A stretch of DNA of 27,932 nucleotides from a virus, in IMG/VR virus record IMGVR_UViG_3300030339_000196, positions 1 through 27,932 of that record; one strand, given 5' to 3'. The notes under the pieces are model-generated. The model had not been told where the DNA came from, did no database searches, and saw only the letters and a program-made list of their open reading frames with translations. The translations under genes and the position numbers were made by a program. Positions 13,521 through 19,083 of the stretch are shown piece after piece (position 1 is the first letter of the stretch; each line of letters begins with the position of its first letter).

Positions 13521-13762
13521 AAGAAATAATAATTAAAAGAGGATATATCGCACTACTCATTGAAAAATGAATGTGAGGAAACTCAGCCAACCATTGCTTA
13601 AGGAAGGAGACTAATAATCGTTTGTACTGCCGAGGGTTAAACTTAAAACAGTCTTATCGAAAGATATAGCGGGTGAGCAACGCAACAAGACTAGGTAAAG
13701 GACAATAGACAAATGATATGTTAAAACAGAAGGCCGGTTACGCTCATTAATTATTATTTTTT
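13521..13762 (+). ncRNA. rnpB: RNase P RNA (compact, bacterial A-type-like)
   Basis: The RNA component of RNase P, which removes 5' leaders from pre-tRNAs. The two ends pair over 16 bp (P1: 13521-13536 with 13747-13762). ATATATC 13543-13549 pairs with GATATGT 13715-13721 (P2). A hairpin with stem TCATT/AATGA and GAAA loop fits P3. GAGGAAACTCAGCC at 13575-13588 matches conserved region I (GAGGAAAGTCCGGGC). It pairs with GGCCGG 13732-13737 as P4, with the universal bulged U at 13583 and one A-C mismatch. TTGC/GCAA (13594-13597, 13682-13685) fits P5 and is followed by the conserved CAAGAC. AGGTAAAG near 13693 resembles loop L15 with the CCA-binding GGT. AGACAAATGA and ACAGAA (13708, 13726) match conserved region V. 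At about 242 nt it is much shorter than usual; P16-P18 and much of the specificity domain are missing. Confidence 0.85.
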
Positions 13763-13816
13763 ATAAATTTATCAAATTCATCATTAACAAATTTTGGATT
13801 AAATTTTCCCATATTA

Positions 13817-13948
13817 ATGGAACATTTCAATGATGTAAAATTTCATTTGAGTGAAATAAAAACAATATTAATAATTTCAAAGCCATTAATTGATAATGAA
13901 CTTAGGAAAAAATTAATTGAAACATATAATAAAAAGAAAAATGTGTAA
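13817..13948 (+). CDS. Hypothetical small protein
   Basis: A 43-residue frame from ATG 13817 (MEHFNDVKFHLSEIKTILII) to TAA, ending KKKNV. It is amphipathic and helical. It overlaps the next gene by 8 bases, the tight packing typical of a phage operon, which is the main reason to accept it. Function unknown. Confidence 0.45.
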   Translation: MEHFNDVKFHLSEIKTILIISKPLIDNELRKKLIETYNKKKNV

Positions 13949-14180
13949 AGATGAAATGTTATTTAAAATTAAAGATAAGTTAAAAGATGAAAGCTATATC
14001 ACAATTGAATGGAGCAAATCAATTAAAGACTCTATTATTTTGATAAAACCTATTAAAAAACTTTCCGATAAAGGTATTTTGGAGCAAATTGTTTCTAGGG
14101 TAGAAACAACTCCTATTCCACTATTTTATACAAGGATAGTCAATGTATATGAATTATTTTATGAACTTGAAAAATTTTAA
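13941..14180 (+). CDS. Hypothetical small protein
   Basis: 79 residues from ATG 13941 (MCKDEML); an upstream TTG at 13917 is less likely. Alternating charged helices and strands (SYITIEWSKSIKDSIILIKP, TPIPLFYTRIVNVYELFYEL). No known motif. It is followed 3 bases later by another small gene, so 13817-14564 behaves as one cluster of small genes. Confidence 0.6.
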   Translation: MCKDEMLFKIKDKLKDESYITIEWSKSIKDSIILIKPIKKLSDKGILEQIVSRVETTPIPLFYTRIVNVYELFYELEKF

Positions 14181-14183
14181 AAA

Positions 14184-14342
14184 ATGCAAAAAATAAAAAC
14201 TTGGCATATTAATGTAGATTTAATACCATTAAGTTCGTTTATTGATGATTTAATTAACTTAAATAATGTTATTGACATTGTAATTCCAAATACTTATAAT
14301 GACAATACTGGAGGTCTTATATGCAATTATTATTTATCATAA
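14184..14342 (+). CDS. Hypothetical small protein
   Basis: A 52-residue frame (MQKIKTWHINVDLIPLSSFI ... CNYYLS) three bases after the preceding stop and three bases before the next start. Spacing and continuity suggest a real gene. No recognisable domain. Confidence 0.5.
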   Translation: MQKIKTWHINVDLIPLSSFIDDLINLNNVIDIVIPNTYNDNTGGLICNYYLS

Positions 14343-14345
14343 AAA

Positions 14346-14564
14346 ATGATAAATTTCAAAAAAATATTCAATTTAAATTCTGGTTATTCTATCAAAGAAT
14401 TACTGTATGAATATGAAAATTTATTATATATTGGATATATAATTTATAGGAGATATATAATTTTTGGAATTCCTATATATGAAGCTGTTGAAGATGGATG
14501 CTGTTGTGATATGAGTGCTTTATTAGAAAGATTAAACAACATTTATAAAAAAACTTTAAAATAA
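14346..14564 (+). CDS. Hypothetical small protein with a Cys triplet
   Basis: 72 residues, Tyr/Ile-rich with a possible hydrophobic central segment (LLYIGYIIYRRYIIFGIPIY, about 26-45) and an acidic DGCCCDMS motif near 50-57. The cysteine triplet could bind a metal, but there is no known family that I recognise. Last gene of the 13817-14564 cluster. Confidence 0.55.
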   Translation: MINFKKIFNLNSGYSIKELLYEYENLLYIGYIIYRRYIIFGIPIYEAVEDGCCCDMSALLERLNNIYKKTLK

Positions 14565-14587
14565 TTTTTTAATTTGAAAATAATAAT

Positions 14588-14595
14588 TATCTTTG
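14588..14595 (+). promoter_or_regulatory. TATCTTTG promoter box
   Basis: TATCTTTG, identical to the box before the RNase P RNA, lies two bases before the first ATG of the next gene. Transcription should begin at or within the run of ATGs at 14598-14618. Confidence 0.55.
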
Positions 14596-14597
14596 TG

Positions 14598-14810
14598 ATG
14601 GAAATGAAAATGAAAATGAATTGTATTAAAAGAAATTGGTTTAAAATTGCATTTTACTGCATTTGGATATTAAATATCATTTCTATATTTTTAAATATAG
14701 ATAATATGACATTTAGATTTTCTTTGATTAATTTTTTTGTATCAATATTTATGGGCTGTGCCTGGGGATTGGAATTTTTATTACCAAAAGAACGAAGATT
14801 TAAATTATGA
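14598..14810 (+). CDS. Small membrane protein, probably leaderless
   Basis: A protein of up to 70 residues with two membrane helices (roughly FKIAFYCIWILNIISIFL and FRFSLINFFVSIFMGCAWGL). Four in-frame ATGs (14598, 14604, 14610, 14616) follow the promoter box so closely that the true start may be any of them. Upstream frames start only at TTG inside the promoter and are rejected. The C-terminus PKERRFKL is basic. Function unknown. Confidence 0.6.
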   Translation: MEMKMKMNCIKRNWFKIAFYCIWILNIISIFLNIDNMTFRFSLINFFVSIFMGCAWGLEFLLPKERRFKL

Positions 14811-14847
14811 ATAATTTTTTAAATAAAAAACAAAAACAAAAAAATAA

Positions 14848-14863
14848 TATATACATTAAAAAA
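14848..14863 (+). promoter_or_regulatory. TATATACATTAAAAAA element
   Basis: Another copy of the recurrent upstream element, 54 nt before the Pth2-like gene at 14918. Confidence 0.4.
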
Positions 14864-14917
14864 TAAATAGAAATCATGACGTAGATTTTAAAATTAACAA
14901 TTGTAACAAGAAGAGAT

Positions 14918-15265
14918 ATGACTGCCTCTTATCAATCTGTCCAGTCGACACACGCTGCAATCCAGTTCGTCTTTGAACATCCAGAAGTTGCTCAACTTTG
15001 GTTCAAAGATCCGTATTTAGCACAATTATCCGTAGAGAATGAACATGAATTAGAAATTCTCATTGCTAAATTAAAAAAATACAATATTAAATATTCTATA
15101 TTTCGTGAACCTGATATTGACAATCAGATCACAGCTATTGCTATTGAGCCTTCTGATCAAACCAGAAAGATGGTATCCTGTTTACCTTTAATGTTAAAGG
15201 AATACAATTTCTATACTAAAATTGATAAAAATTCTTATAAAGAGAAGGAGGAAAGTTATGTCTAA
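14918..15265 (+). CDS. Peptidyl-tRNA hydrolase 2-like protein
   Basis: 115 residues. The N-terminal YQSVQSTHAAIQFVFEHPEV, then LAQLSVENEHELEILIAKLK with KYNIKYSIFREPDI and QITAIAIEPS, follows the Pth2 layout: a substrate-binding helix with conserved His, an ELxxL helix, then a D-x-G/Q-T-A strand. Pth2 enzymes release peptides from stalled peptidyl-tRNA, recycling tRNA. The usual first strand is shortened here, as in the phage family of this type, and activity is unproven. The gene is less AT-rich than its neighbours. It ends 8 bases into the next gene. It fits the tRNA-centred content of this window. Confidence 0.6.
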   Translation: MTASYQSVQSTHAAIQFVFEHPEVAQLWFKDPYLAQLSVENEHELEILIAKLKKYNIKYSIFREPDIDNQITAIAIEPSDQTRKMVSCLPLMLKEYNFYTKIDKNSYKEKEESYV

Positions 15266-15686
15266 AATTTCAAAAAAATTATTTGAGGATTATAAGGTAA
15301 CAAAAAAAATTGTTAAAAACTCTAAAATCACGCATAGTAAAAACGTTGATCAAATTATTGAAATTATCAAACCTTATGTTGATAAAAAATATGTAAAGCA
15401 TATAAATCACGAAATAACTAAATTTGAATTTTTAAATAATAATGAATATAAAATAAAAGAATTACCAGTTGAATATGAATGGATTAAAATTTCAGAAGAA
15501 GAATATTATCGTATTAACAATGATAATAAAACTTATAGTTTCAAAACTGAAATAAAATATAATTATATTTTTGAACCTGAATATGATGAAATTTATTATA
15601 AAAAAGGTATAAAAAAAAGAAAATATTTACGAGTATATGTGGTGGAAATGATTATGTGTCATATGATTTTTTACTCACTGATATAA
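15258..15686 (+). CDS. Hypothetical protein with a likely -1 frameshift
   Basis: 142 residues in the zero frame from ATG 15258, which follows an unusually strong Shine-Dalgarno (AAGGAGG, 15245-15251); that decides the start. Residues 1-118 are Lys/Tyr-rich and continuous. At 15611-15618 an A8 run is followed by G, giving the slippery string A AAA AAA G in the right register. In the zero frame the sequence turns implausible (YVVEMIMCHMIFYSLI). The -1 frame reads ICGGNDYVSYDFLLTDIMDD to a TGA that overlaps the next ATG. The true product is therefore probably about 160 residues. Function unknown. Confidence 0.65.
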   Translation: MSKISKKLFEDYKVTKKIVKNSKITHSKNVDQIIEIIKPYVDKKYVKHINHEITKFEFLNNNEYKIKELPVEYEWIKISEEEYYRINNDNKTYSFKTEIKYNYIFEPEYDEIYYKKGIKKRKYLRVYVVEMIMCHMIFYSLI

Positions 15687-15742
15687 TGGATGATCAATAT
15701 TTAAGGAAAGAAAAATTAAAAAAATTGGAGTCACTAAAATGA
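15617..15742 (+). other. -1 frame extension of the gene at 15258
   Basis: From the A-run the -1 frame encodes KKIFTSICGGNDYVSYDFLL and on to KLKKLESLK, then TGA at 15740-15742 inside the ATGA that starts the next gene. Exact coupling to the next ATG and good protein-like composition indicate that this frame is the real C-terminus. It is reached by programmed -1 frameshifting, by polymerase slippage on A8, or after correction of a one-base error. Confidence 0.65.
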
Positions 15743-16203
15743 AAATAGAAGCTGAATTAAAAACAATGTATAAAATAACTGTTGGTGATACTGGTATGTG
15801 TATGGGTCAATATTATAGTGAAGATGATTGGACCGCATCATATTATGGTGAAAATTTAAAAGAATTAGCGGAAGAATTAAGTATTAAATATTTCGCAGGA
15901 TTACCAACTAGAAGATTTTATTTTAAACAAATGCAAGTTCTTGTTTATGATAATAGAAAATATGATTATAAAACAATTGCGGAATTGAATCAATATAATA
16001 AAGAAGATAATGCACTAAAAAAAGAATATACTGAATTTATGTCATATTGGAAAGAATTAGAAAATGATAGAAATAAAATGAGAGAAATTCAAAAATTAAA
16101 AAAAGAAAGAGCTGAAAAATTAAAACAGATTAAATATCAAGAAAATAAAAAAGCTAAAGAATTAGCTGAATACTTAAAATTAAAAGAAAAATTTGAAAAA
16201 TAA
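15739..16203 (+). CDS. Hypothetical protein with a coiled-coil tail
   Basis: 154 residues. Residues 1-85 form an alpha/beta region with a Gly/Tyr/Trp-rich segment (GMCMGQYYSEDDWTASYYGE) and a YNxKYDYKTIAELNQY end. Residues 95-154 are almost entirely Lys/Glu/Leu/Ala and should form a long coiled coil. A GGAG sits 11 bases before the ATG. The start overlaps the -1 frame extension of the preceding gene. Function unknown. Confidence 0.7.
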   Translation: MKIEAELKTMYKITVGDTGMCMGQYYSEDDWTASYYGENLKELAEELSIKYFAGLPTRRFYFKQMQVLVYDNRKYDYKTIAELNQYNKEDNALKKEYTEFMSYWKELENDRNKMREIQKLKKERAEKLKQIKYQENKKAKELAEYLKLKEKFEK

Positions 16204-16331
16204 ACTAAAGAAAGGAGGAATATGATGATATAGATGTTAAAGCCGCCGTAAAGTTTTCATAATGTATGAAATAAATTGCAAAAAATGATATTAACAAAAA
16301 AAAAATAACAAATTAAAAAATAAATTATATT
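16204..16331 (+). other. Intergenic stretch with SD-like site and relic codons
   Basis: AAGGAGG at 16212-16218 is followed by ATGATGATATAG, which would encode only three residues. In another frame KEEYDDIDVKAAVKFS ends at TAA but has no start. The unusually GC-rich GCCGCC here suggests the end of an eroded gene. No RNA fold recognised. Confidence 0.25.
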
Positions 16332-16745
16332 ATGGAAACAACAGTAAATAATGGTATTACTTATACCTACAAACAATCGGAAATTGAAAGCAAAATTAAC
16401 AACACTATTGATAGTATTAAAAAATTTGTCAAAGAAAACGACTATCAAGTAACAGGTGATCTTAAACCTTGTTATAAACTTAAATGGAAAAACTTTTCCA
16501 AAAAGCAAATGAAGAGAATTCAAAAATATTGCTTCTGGATTGAAATGAGACCAACTTTAAGAAATATCAACACCTTCTTAGGGTTATTATCAAGAACATT
16601 TGAAATTGAACGTGTTAAAATCAAAATTTCTTTAAAAGAAGAAAAGATTCAAAAAGCAAGAAAAGAATGGCTGAAGGCTCGTAATGAAGCTGACAAGCTT
16701 TTAAACATCTATAAATTAGAAAAAGGCAATTTTTATAAGAATTAA
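16332..16745 (+). CDS. Hypothetical helical protein
   Basis: 137 residues, strongly basic and mostly helical (ESKINNTIDSIKKFVKEND, then FSKKQMKRIQKYCFWIEM, and a long C-terminal helix EEKIQKARKEWLKARNEADK). It has no membrane segment. The basic charge and extended helices would suit nucleic-acid binding, but no known family is recognised. It is followed by a strong promoter for the next unit. Confidence 0.65.
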   Translation: METTVNNGITYTYKQSEIESKINNTIDSIKKFVKENDYQVTGDLKPCYKLKWKNFSKKQMKRIQKYCFWIEMRPTLRNINTFLGLLSRTFEIERVKIKISLKEEKIQKARKEWLKARNEADKLLNIYKLEKGNFYKN

Positions 16746-16803
16746 TTTGGTTATTATAAAATAAAATACTACTTTTGTGTCAGGGTTATTTTAATCCTGA
16801 CAC
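16746..16803 (+). promoter_or_regulatory. Strong promoter with overlapping palindrome (possible operator)
   Basis: TTTG at 16746-16749 and TACTTTTG at 16770-16777 (20-nt spacer) match the Bacteroidota promoter consensus. The palindrome GTGTCAGG-N11-CCTGACAC (16777-16784 and 16796-16803) begins on the last base of the -7 box and covers the transcription start. It is either a repressor-binding site or a 5'-terminal RNA hairpin protecting the message. Confidence 0.7.
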
Positions 16804-16826
16804 AAATTAAAAAATTAAATTAAAAA

Positions 16827-17225
16827 ATGATGGATTCTAAAGAAAAATTAGTAGAAAACTTAGAAAAACAATTAGAAACAGCTCAAGACGAATCACAAGA
16901 GGCGTTTGAAAAAGCACCTCATAATATGGATTATAAAGAATTTCATGAATATATGAAACCATTTAATCAGAAAGTTAGTACAATATCCAGACTACTTAGG
17001 GTAACAAAAACACCAACATTCGAAAATGATATTCCAGCATATGGTGATATTATGTCATTGAAAGATTTTATTGAAAATGTAAAATGTGGTGGATTTATTG
17101 ATTATGATGGCTCTGACAATTATGTAAAAGATGGTAAAGAGAGTGATATTAGTATTTATCCAAGTGATGTAAAATACGGAGCAATAAGAACCGATTTTGA
17201 TACAATTGTTTGGTATAATCGTTAA
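16827..17225 (+). CDS. Hypothetical protein of a conserved phage type
   Basis: 132 residues. Residues 1-60 are acidic and helical (KEKLVENLEKQLETAQDESQ). Residues 70-132 form a compact domain with GDIMSLKDFIENVKCGGFID, DGSDNYVKDGKESDISIYPS and the end FDTIVWYNR, a sequence type I associate with uncharacterised phage proteins. The gene is driven by the palindrome-containing promoter just upstream. No catalytic motif seen. Confidence 0.65.
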   Translation: MMDSKEKLVENLEKQLETAQDESQEAFEKAPHNMDYKEFHEYMKPFNQKVSTISRLLRVTKTPTFENDIPAYGDIMSLKDFIENVKCGGFIDYDGSDNYVKDGKESDISIYPSDVKYGAIRTDFDTIVWYNR

Positions 17226-17232
17226 TAAAAAA

Positions 17233-17427
17233 ATGACAACACTTAAAGTTAAATATAAAGTAAGATATTATGGCGATAGTAAACCAACTATCTTTAACGA
17301 AGAAGTTCAAGTTGAAATTGATTCAACAAAAGAGGACATTAATGAAATATTAACATGGTATTATTATCATTTCATAGTTTCAACTAATGTTTCTGAAACT
17401 TATTCGTATGAAATAATTAAAGAATAA
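17233..17427 (+). CDS. Hypothetical small beta-rich protein
   Basis: 64 residues from ATG 17233 (MTTLKVKYKVRYYGDSKPTI); an upstream in-frame ATG at 17197 lies inside the preceding gene. Strand-rich N-terminal half, then a short helix and YSYEIIKE. It follows the preceding stop by 7 bases and is probably in the same operon. Function unknown. Confidence 0.6.
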   Translation: MTTLKVKYKVRYYGDSKPTIFNEEVQVEIDSTKEDINEILTWYYYHFIVSTNVSETYSYEIIKE

Positions 17428-17432
17428 AAAAT

Positions 17433-17569
17433 GGGTTCTAGTCCTTGCAAGAGCTTACCGAGTTCGAAGTTGGTAAAGTCTCCCACAGTTTGAGGTTGGA
17501 TAAGAGTCAGATGAAGGTAAGTTGATCGTGAGAATATTCTGATTTGGGGTTCGATTCCCTATGAACCTA
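17433..17569 (+). tRNA. tRNA-like gene with about 60 extra bases
   Basis: The 3' part has a normal T-arm (TGGGG/CCCTA, loop TTCGATT) and acceptor strand TGAACCT plus A. The matching 5' strand GGGTTC is found only at 17433, making the unit 137 nt instead of about 75. Inside, CTTACCGA/TTGGTAAAG forms a long stem in the D-arm region. I cannot place an anticodon with confidence. It may be an interrupted tRNA or a tRNA pseudogene. Confidence 0.4.
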
Positions 17570-17580
17570 CATTAAAAAAT

Positions 17581-17710
17581 GGGCTACTGCACTTGGAGTT
17601 GAAAGTATGCTAATAAAGTACGATAAAAAGCAAAGGATAAAATTGATTATAGTGTATGGTGCACCTTTAACTATAATTAGTCGTAGGTTCGATCCCTTCG
17701 TAGTTCACCA
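17581..17710 (+). tRNA. Second tRNA-like gene with about 50 extra bases, encoding CCA
   Basis: The 3' end has a T-arm (GTAGG/CCTTC with one mismatch, loop TTCGATC), acceptor strand GTAGTTC pairing over 7 positions with GGGCTAC at 17581, then A and an encoded CCA. The anticodon stem ATTAT/ATAAT (longer form ATTATAGT/ACTATAAT) encloses 22 nt instead of 7, including palindrome GGTGCACC. Extra sequence is also present between the D-arm region and this stem. It is interrupted or decayed. Confidence 0.4.
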
Positions 17711-17714
17711 AAAA

Positions 17715-17787
17715 CCCTTGTTAGCTCAGTTGGTAGAGCAGAAGACTCTAAATCTTTGTGTCACTGGTTCGAATCCAGTACAAGCGG
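17715..17787 (+). tRNA. Amber suppressor tRNA, anticodon CTA (copy A)
   Basis: The D-arm is GCTC/GAGC with loop AGTTGGTA. The anticodon stem is GAAGA/TCTTT with loop CTCTAAA, which gives anticodon CTA reading UAG. The T-stem is ACTGG/CCAGT with loop TTCGAAT. The acceptor CCCTTGT pairs with ACAAG-GG if C17785 is looped out, otherwise one C-C mismatch remains. The loop is the same as that of the classical supF amber suppressor. The amino acid cannot be assigned from sequence alone. Confidence 0.8.
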
Positions 17788-17795
17788 GCAAAAAT

Positions 17796-17867
17796 GATCT
17801 TGTAGCTTAACGGCAGAGCAATTGACTCTAAATCAATTTGTTGTGGGTTCGACTCCCATCAGGATCT
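17796..17867 (+). tRNA. Amber suppressor tRNA, anticodon CTA (copy B)
   Basis: A regular 72-nt cloverleaf. The acceptor is GATCTTG/CAGGATC, the D-arm GCTT/GAGC, and the anticodon stem ATTGA/TCAAT with loop CTCTAAA (anticodon CTA). The T-stem is GTGGG/CCCAT with loop TTCGACT, and the discriminator is T. No CCA is encoded. The body differs strongly from copy A, so the two suppressors probably derive from different tRNAs and may insert different amino acids. Confidence 0.9.
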
Positions 17868-17872
17868 CAATT

Positions 17873-17951
17873 CGGGGGGTAGCTCAGTTGGTTTAGAGCG
17901 TCTGTTTTTACGAGCAGAAGGTCACATTTGGTTCAAATCCTGTCCCCCTGC
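17873..17951 (+). tRNA. Irregular tRNA with 8-nt anticodon loop (Val TAC-like)
   Basis: The acceptor CGGGGGG pairs with CCCCCTG, and the D-arm GCTC/GAGC is regular. The anticodon stem TCTGT/GCAGA encloses eight bases, TTTTACGA. Counting from the 3' side gives anticodon TAC (Val) with one extra T; a four-base reading would be TTAC. The T-stem pairs only if TTT is looped out (ACA-TTT-GG with CCTGT). No CCA is encoded. Either an unusual tRNA or one with base-insertion errors. Confidence 0.6.
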
Positions 17952-17953
17952 CT

Positions 17954-18373
17954 ATGACACAATTTAAAAATTTTCAAATTCGTTGGAAAGAAGTTTTAGG
18001 AAATAAAGATTTACCTTATTTAATTCGATGGACATTTATTTTCTTTGGATATTCCTTAAGAATTCATCATTGGTTAAAATCTGATGATCGTAGATTTTTT
18101 CATGATCACTCATGTAACTTAATATCAATAATTATCAAAGGTAAATATAAAAATATTACACCTAATGGTATATTTGAAGCTAAAGCATGGAAACCTAGAT
18201 ATATGAATGCGTTAGATCAACATTATTTAGATATTCCAAAAGAAGGAGCTTGGACTATTTTATTATGTAGTAGACCATATCACAAATGGGGATTCTATGT
18301 TAATAATCACAAGTGGAGACCATTAAGATATTTTCACAAATATGGAATAATACAAGATAAAAATTATCAATAA
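17954..18373 (+). CDS. Cupin-like protein
   Basis: 139 residues. The core RRFFHDHSCNLISIIIKGKY (46-65) matches the first cupin motif, with histidines that could hold a metal. PYHKWGFYVNNHKWRPLR near 108-125 supplies the second. Such single-domain beta-barrels bind metal and small substrates, and the function here is not known. The ATG lies directly after the tRNA cluster, and the gene abuts the next one without a gap (TAAATG). Confidence 0.65.
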   Translation: MTQFKNFQIRWKEVLGNKDLPYLIRWTFIFFGYSLRIHHWLKSDDRRFFHDHSCNLISIIIKGKYKNITPNGIFEAKAWKPRYMNALDQHYLDIPKEGAWTILLCSRPYHKWGFYVNNHKWRPLRYFHKYGIIQDKNYQ

Positions 18374-18676
18374 ATGGAAGACTTACTAAAAAAATTAGAA
18401 AAAGCTTGTGTAGAAATGGAATTAATTTCTACTCTCACAGAAAAATATAAAAATAATGAAATTGTCGCTCAAATGCTATTCAACAAAAAAATAGAAGATG
18501 GCATTATAGAAAAATTTGGAAATGCGAGTATTAATCAATTAAAAATGATGAAATCTTACAAATTTAAATATTATGGTAAAGAAATAACGGACAAACTCAT
18601 TGATCAAGCAATTCTAAAAAATACAAGGCGAGCTAAATTACTTCAAATTAAAGAAATATCAGAAAAAAATATATAA
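18374..18676 (+). CDS. Hypothetical helical protein
   Basis: 100 residues, entirely helical and charged (MEDLLKKLEKACVEMELIS, EIVAQMLFNKKIEDGIIEKF). It starts immediately after the stop of the cupin-like gene, so they are one transcript ended by the terminator at 18675. No known family that I recognise. Confidence 0.65.
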   Translation: MEDLLKKLEKACVEMELISTLTEKYKNNEIVAQMLFNKKIEDGIIEKFGNASINQLKMMKSYKFKYYGKEITDKLIDQAILKNTRRAKLLQIKEISEKNI

Positions 18677-18700
18677 AAAACCTCTTTTAAGAGGTTTTTT
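18675..18700. terminator. Bidirectional terminator between convergent genes
   Basis: AAAAAACCTCT and AGAGGTTTTTT form an 11-bp stem with a 4-nt loop and T-runs on both strands, between the stop at 18676 and the minus-strand stop at 18708. Confidence 0.88.
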
Positions 18701-18707
18701 TAGGTTT

Positions 18708-19061
18708 TTATAAGCTCATATCTGATATTCCACCTTCAAATTGATAATAATATCCTTCACATTTTCTTATTGCTGGTTTCTCATTTTCGTCAACATCTCC
18801 ACTTTGTCCACGCATATCTTCAATAGTATAATATCCTTTACTCCATAAAACACCTTGAACAAATCCGATCCATCTGTTTATTTTTTCTAATTTATTGGTA
18901 TCATCAATCATATTTGGAATTTCATTTAACATCCATCTAATATGATTCATATCACTGTTTTCAAATTCAGTATAAGGTTCTTTAAGAATAATAGAATATC
19001 CATTATCTTTCAATAAATCGTCATATTCTCTACAAGTTTTTAAAAATTTAGCTTTTTTCAT
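18708..19061 (-). CDS. Hypothetical protein
   Basis: 117 residues with FLKTCREYDDLLKDNGYSII at the start, a central helical MNHIRWMLNEIPNMIDD and INRWIGFVQGVLWSKGYYTI, and a C-terminal YYYQFEGGISDMSL. I associate the middle segment with conserved phage proteins of unknown role. It is the last gene of a short minus-strand unit behind the clamp-like gene (22-base gap) and ends at a bidirectional terminator. Confidence 0.65.
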   Translation of the reverse strand: MKKAKFLKTCREYDDLLKDNGYSIILKEPYTEFENSDMNHIRWMLNEIPNMIDDTNKLEKINRWIGFVQGVLWSKGYYTIEDMRGQSGDVDENEKPAIRKCEGYYYQFEGGISDMSL

Positions 19062-19083
19062 ATTTATTTATTTTTATTTATTT

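Noticed and set aside
17433-17569. tmRNA
   Set aside because: The T-arm and acceptor resemble a tRNA-like domain, but the unit is far too short and has no tag-coding frame or pseudoknots that I can see.
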